Below, in pieces: positions 55,748 through 64,000 of a stretch of DNA of 64,000 bases. Within the stretch, counting starts at the first letter, position 1, and each line of letters starts with the position of its first letter. The notes under the pieces are model-generated. The model was not told the origin of the DNA and did not search any database. It saw only the letters and a list, made by a program, of their open reading frames with translations. The translations under genes were made by a program, and so were the position numbers. Origin of the DNA: Topomyia yanbarensis (lineage: Eukaryota > Arthropoda > Insecta > Diptera > Culicidae). Where the stretch lies: the NCBI RefSeq assembly GCF_030247195.1, contig NC_080670.1, positions 99,844,336 through 99,908,335 on the forward strand, in the 5' to 3' direction.

Positions 55748-56255
55748 GTCCATGCTGAGGCAGGTTTGGCGCAGCGACTGGCAACCGCGTAAGGGGTAAA
55801 CCCAGCCACCCCAAAGCAAGGCAGAAGAACGAGTGTATAGGCGTATATGTGGACTGCCTCATGCCAAGATGGAAGGGTCGTAGCCTAGTATGTTGGGACT
55901 TAGCTATCGATGCCTCGTGGCGTGGCAGAGGAGTGAAAGGGTGAGCATCCAAGTCAGTCTCACACGGTATGTTAAGGGTGAGCACAAAAGTCAGCCTCAC
56001 ATGGTATGGTAAAGGCTAGCACAAAAGTAAGCCTAGCAAGGAATGAGAAAAGTGAGCACACAAGTCAGCCTCGCATGGTATATCAGAAATGGGGCCTAAG
56101 AAAAATGTCCCACATGGGATGCCAGGGGGAGTGACAGGGGTATAATAGAGTGGCACGATCGAGAGTAAACCAGGTGATAGGGTGAGCGTCCAAGTCAGCC
56201 TCACTTGATATGGTAGAGGCGAGCACAAAAGTAAGCCTAGCAAGGAATGAGCAAG
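55748..56255 (+). repeat. R1 3' UTR with degenerate GAGCACAAAAGTCAGCCTC repeats
   Basis: From about 55930 a 30-45-bp motif, roughly GGTGAGCACAAAAGTCAGCCTCACATGGTATG, recurs at least six times with variation. It resumes after the hAT-like insertion (57642-57797). Minus-strand ORFs here are repetitive artefacts. Long 3' UTR repeats are known in LINEs and may aid RNA recognition by the RT. Confidence 0.75.
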
Positions 56256-56263
56256 GTGAGCAC

Positions 56264-57641
56264 TAGGGCATTGCAAAAAATGTTTTTTTTTTAATTCTCA
56301 AAGGCCCCCCCCTCTCATATTGTGACAAATGTTAAAGTAAGCTCAGATGCCAAATTTCACATCATTTGGACAATTTTAGACCCCCGCCCACTTCGTTTCA
56401 AATTTTTTGAAATTGGTGCTATGGGAAAATATGGAGGAAAAATACATTAAATGCTATAACTTTTGAAGTAGCAATCAGAAAATTACAATTTATACCTCTT
56501 ATGGAAGGAAATAATCTTAGTATTTGAATGGAGGTATTTTTGTTTTTAGAAAAATATGGGAAAGTAGGGTACTGAGTCATTTTGGCCCCAAAATCCCCTA
56601 TTTTTAATAATTTTTCTGCTCCGTGATGCAAATCATACATATTTTGTAGCTTTTCTAATGTGAAAAAATCTCAAAAATCGATCGGAGCCTTTTTGGCCTT
56701 TGTCCGAATACGAGAAGTTGGGGTTATATGGCATTTTGTCATTCATATTAAACTTCGTCATTTTCTCGTGAATATATCTCTATTATTCTTCACTCAATTT
56801 TTATAAACTGTACCTTGTTGAACGTGACATATAGGGTCGATTTCACATTTTTATCATAAAATCGTACATATTAACTCCATTTAACAACAAAATTCTTATT
56901 TAATTTACTACTTTTAGTGTAAAATATGCTTAGGGATCACATGAGAAAAGTTTCATTCCTGGAAAAATAGGGGAAATTGAGGTATTAGGACAAATAATGA
57001 AAAAAATGAGATTTGTAGAGTAAATATCAAAAAGTTTGATGTTTCTGAATTTTACCTTTAACGTTTTTATTTTTGTTTTATTCCTCAGAATTTTACACGT
57101 TCAATAAGTTATATTTTATGAAAATTGATTGAAGAATAATAGAGATATATGCATGAGAAAATGATAAAATTTAATATGACTGACAAAAAGCGCTATAATC
57201 CCAACTTCTCGTATTCGAACTAAGGTCAAAAGGGTTTCGTTCGATTTCTGAGATTTTTTCACATTAGAAAAACTACAAAATATGTATGATTTGCCTCACG
57301 GAGCAGACAAATCATTAAAAATAGGGGATTTTGGGGTCAAAATGGCCCAGTACCCCACTTTCCCGTATTTTTCAAGAAACAAATATATCTTCATTCAAAT
57401 ACTTGGATTAATTCCTTTCAAAAGAGGTATAAATTGTAATTTTCTGATTGCTACTTCAAAAGTTCTAGCATTTAATGTATTTTTCCTCCATATTTTCCCA
57501 TAGTACCAATTTCAAAAAAAATCAAGCGAAGTGGGCGGGGGTCTAAAATTGTCCAAATGATGTGAAATTTGGCATCTGAGCTTACTTTGACATTTGTCAC
57601 AATATGAGAATTCAAAAAAAAATTTTTTTTGCAATGCCCTA
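56264..57641. mobile_element. 1.38-kb hAT-like foldback element
   Basis: Ends TAGGGCATTGCAAAAAA and TTTTTTGCAATGCCCTA begin long imperfect inverted repeats, roughly 650 bp per arm, so nearly the whole element folds back (for example TGTCCAAATGATGTGAAAT at 57552 and its complement near 56360). The 8-bp duplication GTGAGCAC (56256-56263, 57642-57649) flanks it. The surrounding 3' UTR repeats supply the empty site. An 8-bp TSD with a TAGGG terminus fits hAT. The 73-codon frames on both arms are mirror images and not genes. Confidence 0.88.
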
Positions 57642-57803
57642 GTGAGCACACAAGTCAGCTTCGCAAGGAACGAAAAAGGTGAGCACAAAAGTCAGCCTCA
57701 TGTGGAGTGTTAGAGAGTGGGTCAAGGTGCGATAGAGAGAGAAAGCACCCAAGTAAGCCTCATACAGGACGTATGAATGCGTGAGGGAGAGTGAATGAGT
57801 ACA
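57642..57803 (+). repeat. Continuation of R1 3' UTR repeats
   Basis: Same motif family as 55930-56255 (GTGAGCACACAAGTCAGC, GTGAGCACAAAAGTCAGCC). It ends with AGTACA (57798-57803), which is duplicated after the inserted CR1/Jockey-type LINE. Confidence 0.75.
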
Positions 57804-57919
57804 TCACAACAAGTCGTCGTGAAGTTCGCACGCGTTTATCGTTCGATCCAGGTGCCGTGCGCGATATTTCATTTAGTTTTTTTATTAATTCAACTTTTCG
57901 TGTGTGTACATTAATCATA

Positions 57920-58423
57920 ATGAGTTGCGAAATTTACACTTTCGACACTTCCGCCGATACAGTTATGTGGACGTGTATAGGTTGTCCAAGAAAATTCCAC
58001 GCCGCTTGCATTGGAGTGACTGTTCCGAGGGGATCACTGCGGAAGAAGGAAAAGAGGGTGGACATCAACTCGTATCTATTACCGCGCTGTGAATCATGTC
58101 AAGAATTGATGCAGGCCAAAATTGAGTTCAAAGGGCTTATTGAACAACAACAACTTCTGGAATCACAACTGCAAGCCAATACGGAAGTAATGCACCGGCT
58201 CGCGTTTCAACTGGAGAAGCCTAACATAGTTCACGAAGCGATCGATGGCCTAGAAATTTTGCTTACAACAATAAAACACGAATTGATAGCAATAAACAAA
58301 ATGGTGACTTCAATCAACGAAGCATTGACTTCTTTCCAGACACTGAAAATGAAAGCATCCTACTTCCAGTCGTTGGGGATAACGAAACTCTGCAGGCCAT
58401 ATTTGACAAAACTGCAAGTTTAG
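57920..58423 (+). pseudogene. CR1/Jockey-type ORF1 with PHD-like zinc finger
   Basis: Likely start MSCEIYTFDTSADTVMW at 57920; the frame is open upstream to 57791, but that part is UTR and foreign sequence. Zinc-binding pattern CIGC, FHAAC, then CESC fits a PHD/ESC-like finger found in ORF1 of CR1-type elements. A Gln/Leu-rich predicted coiled coil follows (LIEQQQLLESQLQ through VTSINEALTS). Near 58340 the sequence jumps to the end of the endonuclease: in another frame it reads DTENESILLPVVGDNE and IFDKTASLGLNQINHV. Confidence 0.75.
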
Positions 58424-60672
58424 GACTTAACCAAATTAATCATGTTAGAAATCAGTAAAACTGTTATTTAGATTTATTATTCACCAACATTCTTGAAGAC
58501 TTCTGTGTCACCGAATCATTAACTCCACTATGGAAAAATGAAGCGTTTCATACAGCAATTGAGTTTTCTGTATTTGTACATGATAACAAAAGACCCGATG
58601 ACTGCGAGTACGAAGAGGCCTTTCAATTTCAACTGGCAAATTTTGACAACATAAACAAAGATTAAGCTGTATAGATTGGCAAACGTTGTTTAGAAATGAA
58701 ACAAGTATCGAAAATTCAGTAGACGTCTTTTACACAAAATTGTTTGATATAATAGTTGAACAAGTACCAATGAAAAAAATTAGGCGACAAGGCAACACAA
58801 AATATCCAGTTTGGTATAACGAGCAAATTAAAAATTTAAAAAATCGTAAACAAAAGGCCCACAAAAAGTATAAAAAAATCAGAAATGAAAGGAACTTATT
58901 TAACTATTTGGACATTTGCGATCAACTAAACCTATCCATTAATATAGCATTTGAAGAGTATAACTCATAAACCGAACTTCAAATAAAATCTTGCCCAAAA
59001 AATTTCTTTAATCATGCTAAAAATAATTTAAAATCGGAAAACTTCCCTTCAAAAATGAAACTTAAAGAAAATGTCGGTGTCAACTCGGAACAAATCTGCA
59101 ATCTTTTCGCAACCTTCTTTCAAGACCATATACCACATTTTCTGAAGAAGATCGTGATCGCGAATATTTCGGTTTCTTCCCAGAATTCACCACAGACATT
59201 GGCGTCATTCATGTCAGTGTGCAAGATATTATGGAGGCTCTAAACAAACTAGATGCCTCCAAAGGTTCTGGACCTGACGGGATTCCACCCGTATTTATGA
59301 AGAACTTAGCGTTGGAACTCACAGCTCCTCTGTTTTGGCTTTTTAACATGTCGCTTGAATCTGGCATTTTCCCCAATTTATGGAAAAGCTCGTACCTGGT
59401 ACCCATTTTTAAAAGTGGCAAAAAATCTGACATATGTAACTACCGTGGAATTGCCATTCTGTCATGTATGCCTAAACTCTTTGAAGCAATCGTTAACGAA
59501 AAACTATTCAATCAAATCAAAAACATAATTACTAACATGCAACATGGGTTCTTCAAAGGACGTTCAACTAATACAAATTTACTAGAATTCGTCAACTACT
59601 CATTGATTGCAATGGAGAATGGAAACTACATTGAAGCTCTTTACACAGACTTTAGCAAGGCATTTGATCGTATCGACATACCCTTGCTATTATTCAAACT
59701 GAAAAAATTAGGAATTGAACCAGGTCTTCTCAAATGGCTCGAATCATATTTAACTAACCGTCAATAAATAGTTAGATTTAAAGGGAAGAAATCGAATCCC
59801 ATTCAAGTCACATCAGGAGTTCCTCGAGGCTCCCATCTAGGCCCTCTTTGGTTCATTTTATTCGTAAACGACATATCATTCATTCTCAAAAACATAAAAG
59901 TTCTTATCTATGCCGATGACATGAAGCTCTTTTTAGAAATTAGGAACGAACAAGACATAAAGTTATTACAGGAAGAAATACATATGTTTTACCTCTGGTG
60001 TAACAAAAGTCTTCTGCAACTAAACGTAAAAAAATGTAATGTAATAACTTTTAGTAGGAAACGAAATACACCTGACATTTCATCACTCTAGGAAATCAAG
60101 TGGTAAAGTGCGAAAGAGTTAAAGATTTGGAAGTCATTCTAGATTCAAAATTAACATTCATTGACCATTAGAACACAATCATCAATAGAGCAAATAACAT
60201 GCTTGGATTTATAAAGCGTTTTAATTACAATTTTAATGATCCATATACAATTAAAACATTATACATCTCGTATGTAAGGTCAATACTGGAATATTGTAGC
60301 ATAGTTTGGTCACCTTTTTCAATCACACACGAAGAAAGAATAGAATCAGTACAAAGGTAATTTTTATTGTTTGCACTTCGCAAAATAGGTTGGACACGAT
60401 TTCCTCTCCCATCTTATAAAGCTCGCTGTATGCTCATTAACATCCAAACACTAAAAGAGCGCCGAGAATATGCAATGGTTTCATTTCTAAACGATATCAT
60501 TTCGTGTCGTATTGATTCAGTCGAACTTCTATCTAAACTAAATTTTTATATACCTTCCCGGCAGTTACGAATCCGAAATACATTTATAACAAACAATTAT
60601 CGTACAAATTATGCCAAGTTTGGACCATTAAATCAGATGATGGCAACTTACACAGCGAAGCTATTGACTTAA
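58424..60672 (+). pseudogene. CR1/Jockey-type polymerase (endonuclease end, RT, C-terminus)
   Basis: Begins with the tail of the endonuclease (YLDLLFTNILEDFCV, ESLTPLWKNEAFH), then a Lys-rich linker. RT blocks are KGSGPDGIPPVFMKNL, FKSGKKSDICNYRGI, HGFFKGRSTNTNL, ALYTDFSKAFDRI, TSGVPRGSHLGPL and VLIYADDMKLF. The catalytic box is intact, but there are stops after YLTNRQ (59765) and near 60090 and 60360, plus frameshifts. The C-terminus has ALRKIGWTRFPLPSYKARC and ends at 60672. No RNase H domain. Confidence 0.85.
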
Positions 60673-60868
60673 CAATGACAAAAAGCAAATTAAAAAAATA
60701 TTTCAATTCTATTCACTTACAAAGAACATCCTAAAGTAGTACTATGTAAACCAGATAGTGTTTAGTTTAGTTATTAGTATTTTATTTTTAAGTGTATACT
60801 ATATTTTATCGTTGTAACAAAACGGTCTACTCTTGTTTGACGACAATAAATAAAAAAAATCAAGTACA

Positions 60869-61069
60869 GCCATCCCCTCAGAAGTAATACCGGGAAGTAG
60901 TCCCTGGGGGGAACGATGGCGGAACCCAATGGAGTTTAGTCGGTATTAATGGCAGCGTTACCATTCGAGTCCGACTCGCCCCCAGTACACCCCGTGTGGT
61001 AGCTTGGACACCTACCAATAGCACGTGTACTGGGTTAGTACGTAAACGTCTTCTACATTGTAAAAAAAA
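60869..61069 (+). other. R1 LINE 3' terminus with poly(A)
   Basis: GC-rich non-coding sequence (GGAGTTTAGTCGGTATTAATG, CGAGTCCGACTCGCC) ending in TTGT plus eight A. Its composition matches the R1 element rather than the AT-rich CR1/Jockey-type element before it. It abuts the I-clade ORF1 fragment, which is cut exactly at this poly(A). Confidence 0.65.
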
Positions 61070-61400
61070 TGACCCGCGGCACAAACAGACGCACAGACAG
61101 ACGAACCTTGTGCAAGAGGACGTAATTTGGCAAAGCGGTACCAGCGATTGTCATCCGATAAGAGTTTGATTGGGGGTACGTTTTTGAACCATTCCCCGCA
61201 ACTACTACTGAGTGCAAACGCTTGCACTCAAGTATTTTCACTGGCTGAAGTAAGCGGTCTCTAAAGCGGCCTACACCGTATTGCAGTAGATCCTCGCATG
61301 TCAAACTCTCATCGGTGACAACGCCTTCAGACTGTACTTTTACAGCTGGAATATACACGTGATAATCTTTCGTAAAGTGGCTGAGGAATGCGGCCTAACG
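61070..61400 (-). pseudogene. I-clade ORF1 fragment
   Basis: Minus-strand frame with SHFTKDYHVYIPAVKV, ESLTCEDLLQYGVGRF, VKILECKRLHSV and MTIAGTALPNYVLL, ending VRLFVPRV. These match the ORF1 of the 10.4-16.1 kb LINE (LTVDDLIKHGVGRC, VKILECKQLHSV, VTFAGSALPNYVII, VRLFIPRV). The zinc knuckles that should follow are absent because the R1 poly(A) tail interrupts it. Clearly a different, diverged member of the clade. Confidence 0.82.
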
Positions 61401-61815
61401 GTTAACACACGCACAAAAGAAGAAAAAAGTCCAAAACCTCAAGAGGTAGAGAATGTGCAAGATGACCTTCAACGGGGATTAATACGATTCTTTATCTCAC
61501 ACTGACGGACTGGAAAAAATACTTGCTTCTCGATAGACCGCTCGTAAACGAATGAGTTTAATTTGTTGGTGCACCACGGTGTAAAGTTTTTGTTATTCGC
61601 CGACCTGTGCAAAATAACACATTTCTTCAAATAGCTATCCAATATTTACACTTTTGAACAAATGTCTGAAAAGTGAGCTATGTCGTACGGCATCTGACTA
61701 GTGAAAATCGAGCTTCGAGCAAAACAATTTAAACTGTCAGTGGGGCCCATAATTTATGTGCCCGCTGAGATGTTGACTTATGTCATCTCAATACAAATGG
61801 GATAGTGGTGCCATA
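61401..61815. other. No recognised feature
   Basis: Mixed-composition DNA between the I-clade fragment and the TA-flanked transposon; could be intron or upstream sequence of Spt6. No exon with convincing splice sites was seen. Confidence 0.45.
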
Positions 61816-61817
61816 TA

Positions 61818-63236
61818 GGGTAACCAACCTAATTTGGACCCCTACATATTTTGGACCCTGTTAATGTATTTGCCTCCTACACTGCCAAGTTTCTCTGAAT
61901 TTGTTTGGTTTGATGCAGCAATTACATTCTTTGAATTGTCTATTAAGTTTCAATATCATTAGTTCATCTCTAATTGTTTAAAATTAAACAGAATCCACAT
62001 TTTTGAAAAATATCACCGAAAACGTTTCATGTTTCAACGATATCCAAGAGGAACCGGTGGAAATGATACATTTTCAAATTGGATTTAAATGTACAATTAG
62101 AATATTTTTTATCGATTTAATTAGCTTGTCTGATTTGGTATTATGCATGTTACGTATTTGAAAAGGTTTCTTTGTAAAGTTTTATCTAAAAAATCTTAAA
62201 TAAATGGTGTCCACAATATGTCTTAAAAAATTGATATCAACCCTTTTTTGACACCCATCGATTTTCTTTCTTGACAGCTATTTGTTTATCGAGTTAGAAT
62301 AATCAAAAAGTGAAAAATTTCGTAACAGTAGGTCCCCTGCTCTTTTTGGTCAAATTGTTTAAAAATGTTCAAACCAATGGATTTCGAAAATCAAACGATT
62401 GAGGAACATTTCATTGAATACCATATTATGACCAAAGAGGAGACTTCTGAAATCCATGTTGAAGAACATTTGAAGTTCGAATTTGTTGAATTCGACGAGC
62501 TATATGTTGACAAATCTAAGAGACATATCACAGCTAAATAATGATAAGAGTGTGCTTGCTGAATTCCTAGAATCGCCTGAAACACTCACACGAACAGGAA
62601 CATCACGATTCACGCGACGTAGTCCTGCTGTTTTAACATTGCGCCGAACAGTTGAATACCACAATGCGAAAACTGAAGAAAAAAGGAAAGTAAAGGAAGA
62701 GAAACAAAGAAAAACTGAGCTTAGAAAGAATAACAAGAAACCACCTCGTAAACAAAAGAATTAAAAATTAATATTTCTATTTCTCAAAATGATAGAACTA
62801 AAAAATACTTCATGCAGTCAGCCTTCCATATAAAGATCAATGTACCATTTTTGATTGGCAGTCACTGATTTGCTTATGTTCTTCTTTCATGAATTAAATA
62901 TACTGCAAAGAGAACGAGTCAGTAGGTCAGTTTAGTAGAAAAAACTTCACAGTTTCCAAAATATATTCAGTCACATTCAGTGTGTCCAAAATATGCTTGG
63001 AACACTGTCCAAATTAGTGTAGAAGGGCCCGAAATGTTAAAAATTCATGCTGTGAATAAATGTCATTTTCGGGTTTATGTCAATGTATAAAACAACCATT
63101 AACAGTTTTCTTTCAAGAACAGTAATTATGGAGCAGACTCGTGTATGTATTGCATTAAAAAACATAGGCAAGTAAATATTTTTTGACGTTCACGTAATTT
63201 CACTTCCTCTAGGGGTCCAAAATTGGTTGGTTACCC
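61818..63236 (+). mobile_element. 1.42-kb TA-flanked DNA transposon (pogo/mariner-like)
   Basis: The left end GGGTAACCAACCTAATTT matches the complement of the right end, GGGTAACCAACCAATTTT, and both continue into a GGACCCCTA-like block. TA lies on both sides (61816-61817, 63237-63238). A remnant ORF with a Lys/Arg/Glu-rich tail lies inside. No DDE catalytic core is recognisable, so it is a deletion derivative. Confidence 0.82.
62365..62764 (+). pseudogene. Remnant ORF of the TA-flanked transposon
   Basis: Starts MFKPMDFENQTIEEHF at 62365 and is acidic (many Glu). A one-base shift near 62510 leads into RDISQLNNDKSVLAEFLESP and a strongly basic end, KVKEEKQRKTELRKNNKK. An acidic region followed by a basic tail resembles the C-terminal end of pogo/Tigger-type transposases, but no catalytic or DNA-binding domain is left. 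Assignment is tentative. Confidence 0.45.
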
Positions 63237-63238
63237 TA

Positions 63239-63815
63239 CGTGTTTATATCACTGATCACTAGATCAGAGTTACCTTCTCGGTACATTTTGTCTGAATTTT
63301 GACGATTATTTCGTCGTATTCTATGGGGTTATTGGGAAATGAAATGCACAAAGCAAAATGTCAATACTCTTGGTTCCGTTTCTACAGCGAGAGCGTTCGA
63401 CAAGCGCCGACAGCACATGGTGTCTTTTTTTCAAAAATAAAAGAATGGGCTATCCTCTTTCATCTACAACCAATTTCAAAATAATCCGTCGGGGGGCCTA
63501 GAGCAATTTTTTAAGGCTTTTCTGTGAAAACATAGGTTTTATCTTTAAACTAGTTCACATTTCTGCCCCTGGATGGTGCTTTGGATGTTCGATTAACATT
63601 AAAAGAATCTGTTAGACAATTTAATTGTCTACAACTTAGCTAACAACTAAAAATCGGCCTGAAATCATCCGGAAACATAGCCCAAAATTTTTACGAAGTT
63701 ATGTGTGAATTTCACACGAGGTCTAGTGGTTTGGAATTTCCTCGCACTTATGTTATTTGCAAAAAAATAGCTGGGTTTAGTCGAACATAAATTATGAGGT
63801 GTACATATATTTCAG
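63239..63815 (+). other. Intron or upstream sequence of Spt6
   Basis: Non-coding sequence up to the acceptor TATATTTCAG (63806-63815). A TC-rich tract is weak, but the AG and the coding match downstream make it a credible 3' splice site. The frame at 63299-63484 has no known motif. Confidence 0.6.
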
Positions 63816-63982
63816 GAAGAGGATTATCCATTAATCGAGAATCGTGATGTTTTATTAACGACAACTGACAATCAAGACGAAGAGGAGGACGAAGAATCCG
63901 ATGCCGATGATTTTATTGTTGACGATGATGGAGTACCCATTAGCGATAAACGAAAGAAAAAGAAACACATTTTCACAGATGC
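63816..63982 (+). CDS. Spt6 internal exon (acidic N-terminal region)
   Basis: A 167-bp open exon reading EEDYPLIENRDVLL, then a Glu/Asp run, ESDADDFIVDDDGVP and KRKKKKHIFTDA. The DDFIVDDDG motif followed by a basic stretch and (F/Y)TDA is the conserved N-terminal segment of Spt6, just before its ALQEAQ-type helix. Spt6 is a nuclear histone chaperone and elongation factor that travels with RNA polymerase II and binds Spn1/Iws1 through this N-terminal region. The exon begins after TTTCAG and ends before GTAAGT, with a phase-2 end (GC left over for an Ala codon). The first exon is not identified in this window and the next lies beyond the right edge. Confidence 0.85.
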
Positions 63983-63988
63983 GTAAGT
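63983..63988 (+). other. Splice donor of the Spt6 exon
   Basis: GTAAGT matches the strong 5' splice consensus exactly and coincides with the end of the Spt6 protein similarity. Confidence 0.85.
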
Positions 63989-64000
63989 AAAACTGATTTT

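Larger units (their letters stand above)
57804..60862 (+). mobile_element. CR1/Jockey-type LINE, endonuclease mostly deleted
   Basis: Plus-strand LINE with a PHD-finger-like ORF1 and an RT with YADD. The 3' end is AATAAATAAAAAAAA-like. AGTACA flanks it on both sides (57798-57803, 60863-60868), a plausible 6-bp duplication. Removing the element joins the R1 3' UTR to its end at 60869. Most of the endonuclease is deleted and stops occur in RT. Confidence 0.8.
50226..61069 (+). mobile_element. R1-clade LINE, interrupted by two later elements
   Basis: GC-rich plus-strand non-LTR element. 5' UTR about 50226-50520, ORF1 50521-51938, ORF2 51935-54801, duplicated tail, long repetitive 3' UTR, 3' sequence 60869-61061 and an eight-base poly(A) at 61062-61069. 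It is interrupted by a hAT-like element (56264-57641) and a CR1/Jockey-type LINE (57804-60862). It is called R1 clade from its endonuclease and RT sequence and the CPDCPGVDETAEHILFVC-type C-terminal cluster, without an RNase H domain. The 5' boundary is approximate, and no target duplication for the whole element was found. Confidence 0.85.

Noticed and set aside
56419..57503. Two similar 73-codon ORFs on opposite strands
   Set aside because: They are mirror images on the two arms of the hAT-like foldback element, with no recognisable domain.
62371..62541. MDFENQ... as the first exon of Spt6
   Set aside because: Only the first three residues resemble an Spt6 start. The sequence lies within the TA-flanked transposon and continues into a basic transposase-like tail.

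Overview
This window is repeat-dominated DNA from a culicine mosquito (Aedes-like). The evidence is the mix of element families: I-clade (MosquI-like), R1-clade, LOA-type and CR1/Jockey-type non-LTR retrotransposons, 412/mdg1-like and other gypsy elements, a BEL element, a tRNA-derived SINE, and many MITEs. At the right edge is one convincing host exon, encoding the acidic N-terminal part of the transcription elongation factor Spt6. It is the only host coding sequence I can support. The species is inferred, not proven.

Layout. 1-5755 is a visually perfect array of an 11-bp satellite, cut by a 500-N scaffold gap (5756-6255). 6256-8640 is AT-rich and holds one copy of a mosquito interspersed repeat. 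From 8640 to about 48.5 kb lies one Russian-doll structure, readable by matching target-site duplications (TSDs) and open reading frames across each insertion. An outer gypsy on the minus strand (5' LTR edge and primer-binding site at 47.3 kb, gag and protease at 45.3-47.1 kb, RT stub at 8.6-9.3 kb) was split by an inner 412/mdg1-like gypsy. The inner element's LTRs lie at 44472-45323 and 9313-10158, its TSD is TGGG, and the insertion now spans 36 kb. The inner gypsy was later invaded by (a) an I-clade LINE (about 10.4-16.1 kb) that itself carries a TTAA MITE; (b) an incompletely resolved block from about 17.3 to 27.2 kb that includes a 6.05-kb TIR element with TAA TSDs; (c) a small BEL element (27265-33307, TSD CATAA) whose 3' LTR received a second, inverted copy of the same TIR element; and (d) an 8.56-kb TIR element (34599-43155, TSD TCAGG), with a tiny palindromic MITE bearing a similar terminus immediately beside it.

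48.5-50.2 kb holds a long hairpin split by a MITE and a gypsy integrase fragment. 50.2-61.07 kb is a GC-rich R1-clade LINE on the plus strand. Its polymerase has lost the FADD active-site motif and carries an 820-bp tandem duplication. Its 3' UTR was interrupted by a hAT-like foldback element (TSD GTGAGCAC) and by a CR1/Jockey-type LINE. 61.07-61.4 kb is a fragment of I-clade ORF1, 61.8-63.2 kb is a TA-flanked DNA transposon, and 63816-63982 is the Spt6 exon.

No complete autonomous element is visible: every polymerase is broken by stops, frameshifts, deletions or insertions. The most unusual structures are the 8.56-kb TIR element with inverted arrays of YY1-like motifs, the pair of opposed TIR elements carrying rearranged LINE pieces, and the 57-bp leader repeats of the inner gypsy that copy part of its primer-binding site. 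I saw no CRISPR array, rRNA gene or functional tRNA gene.
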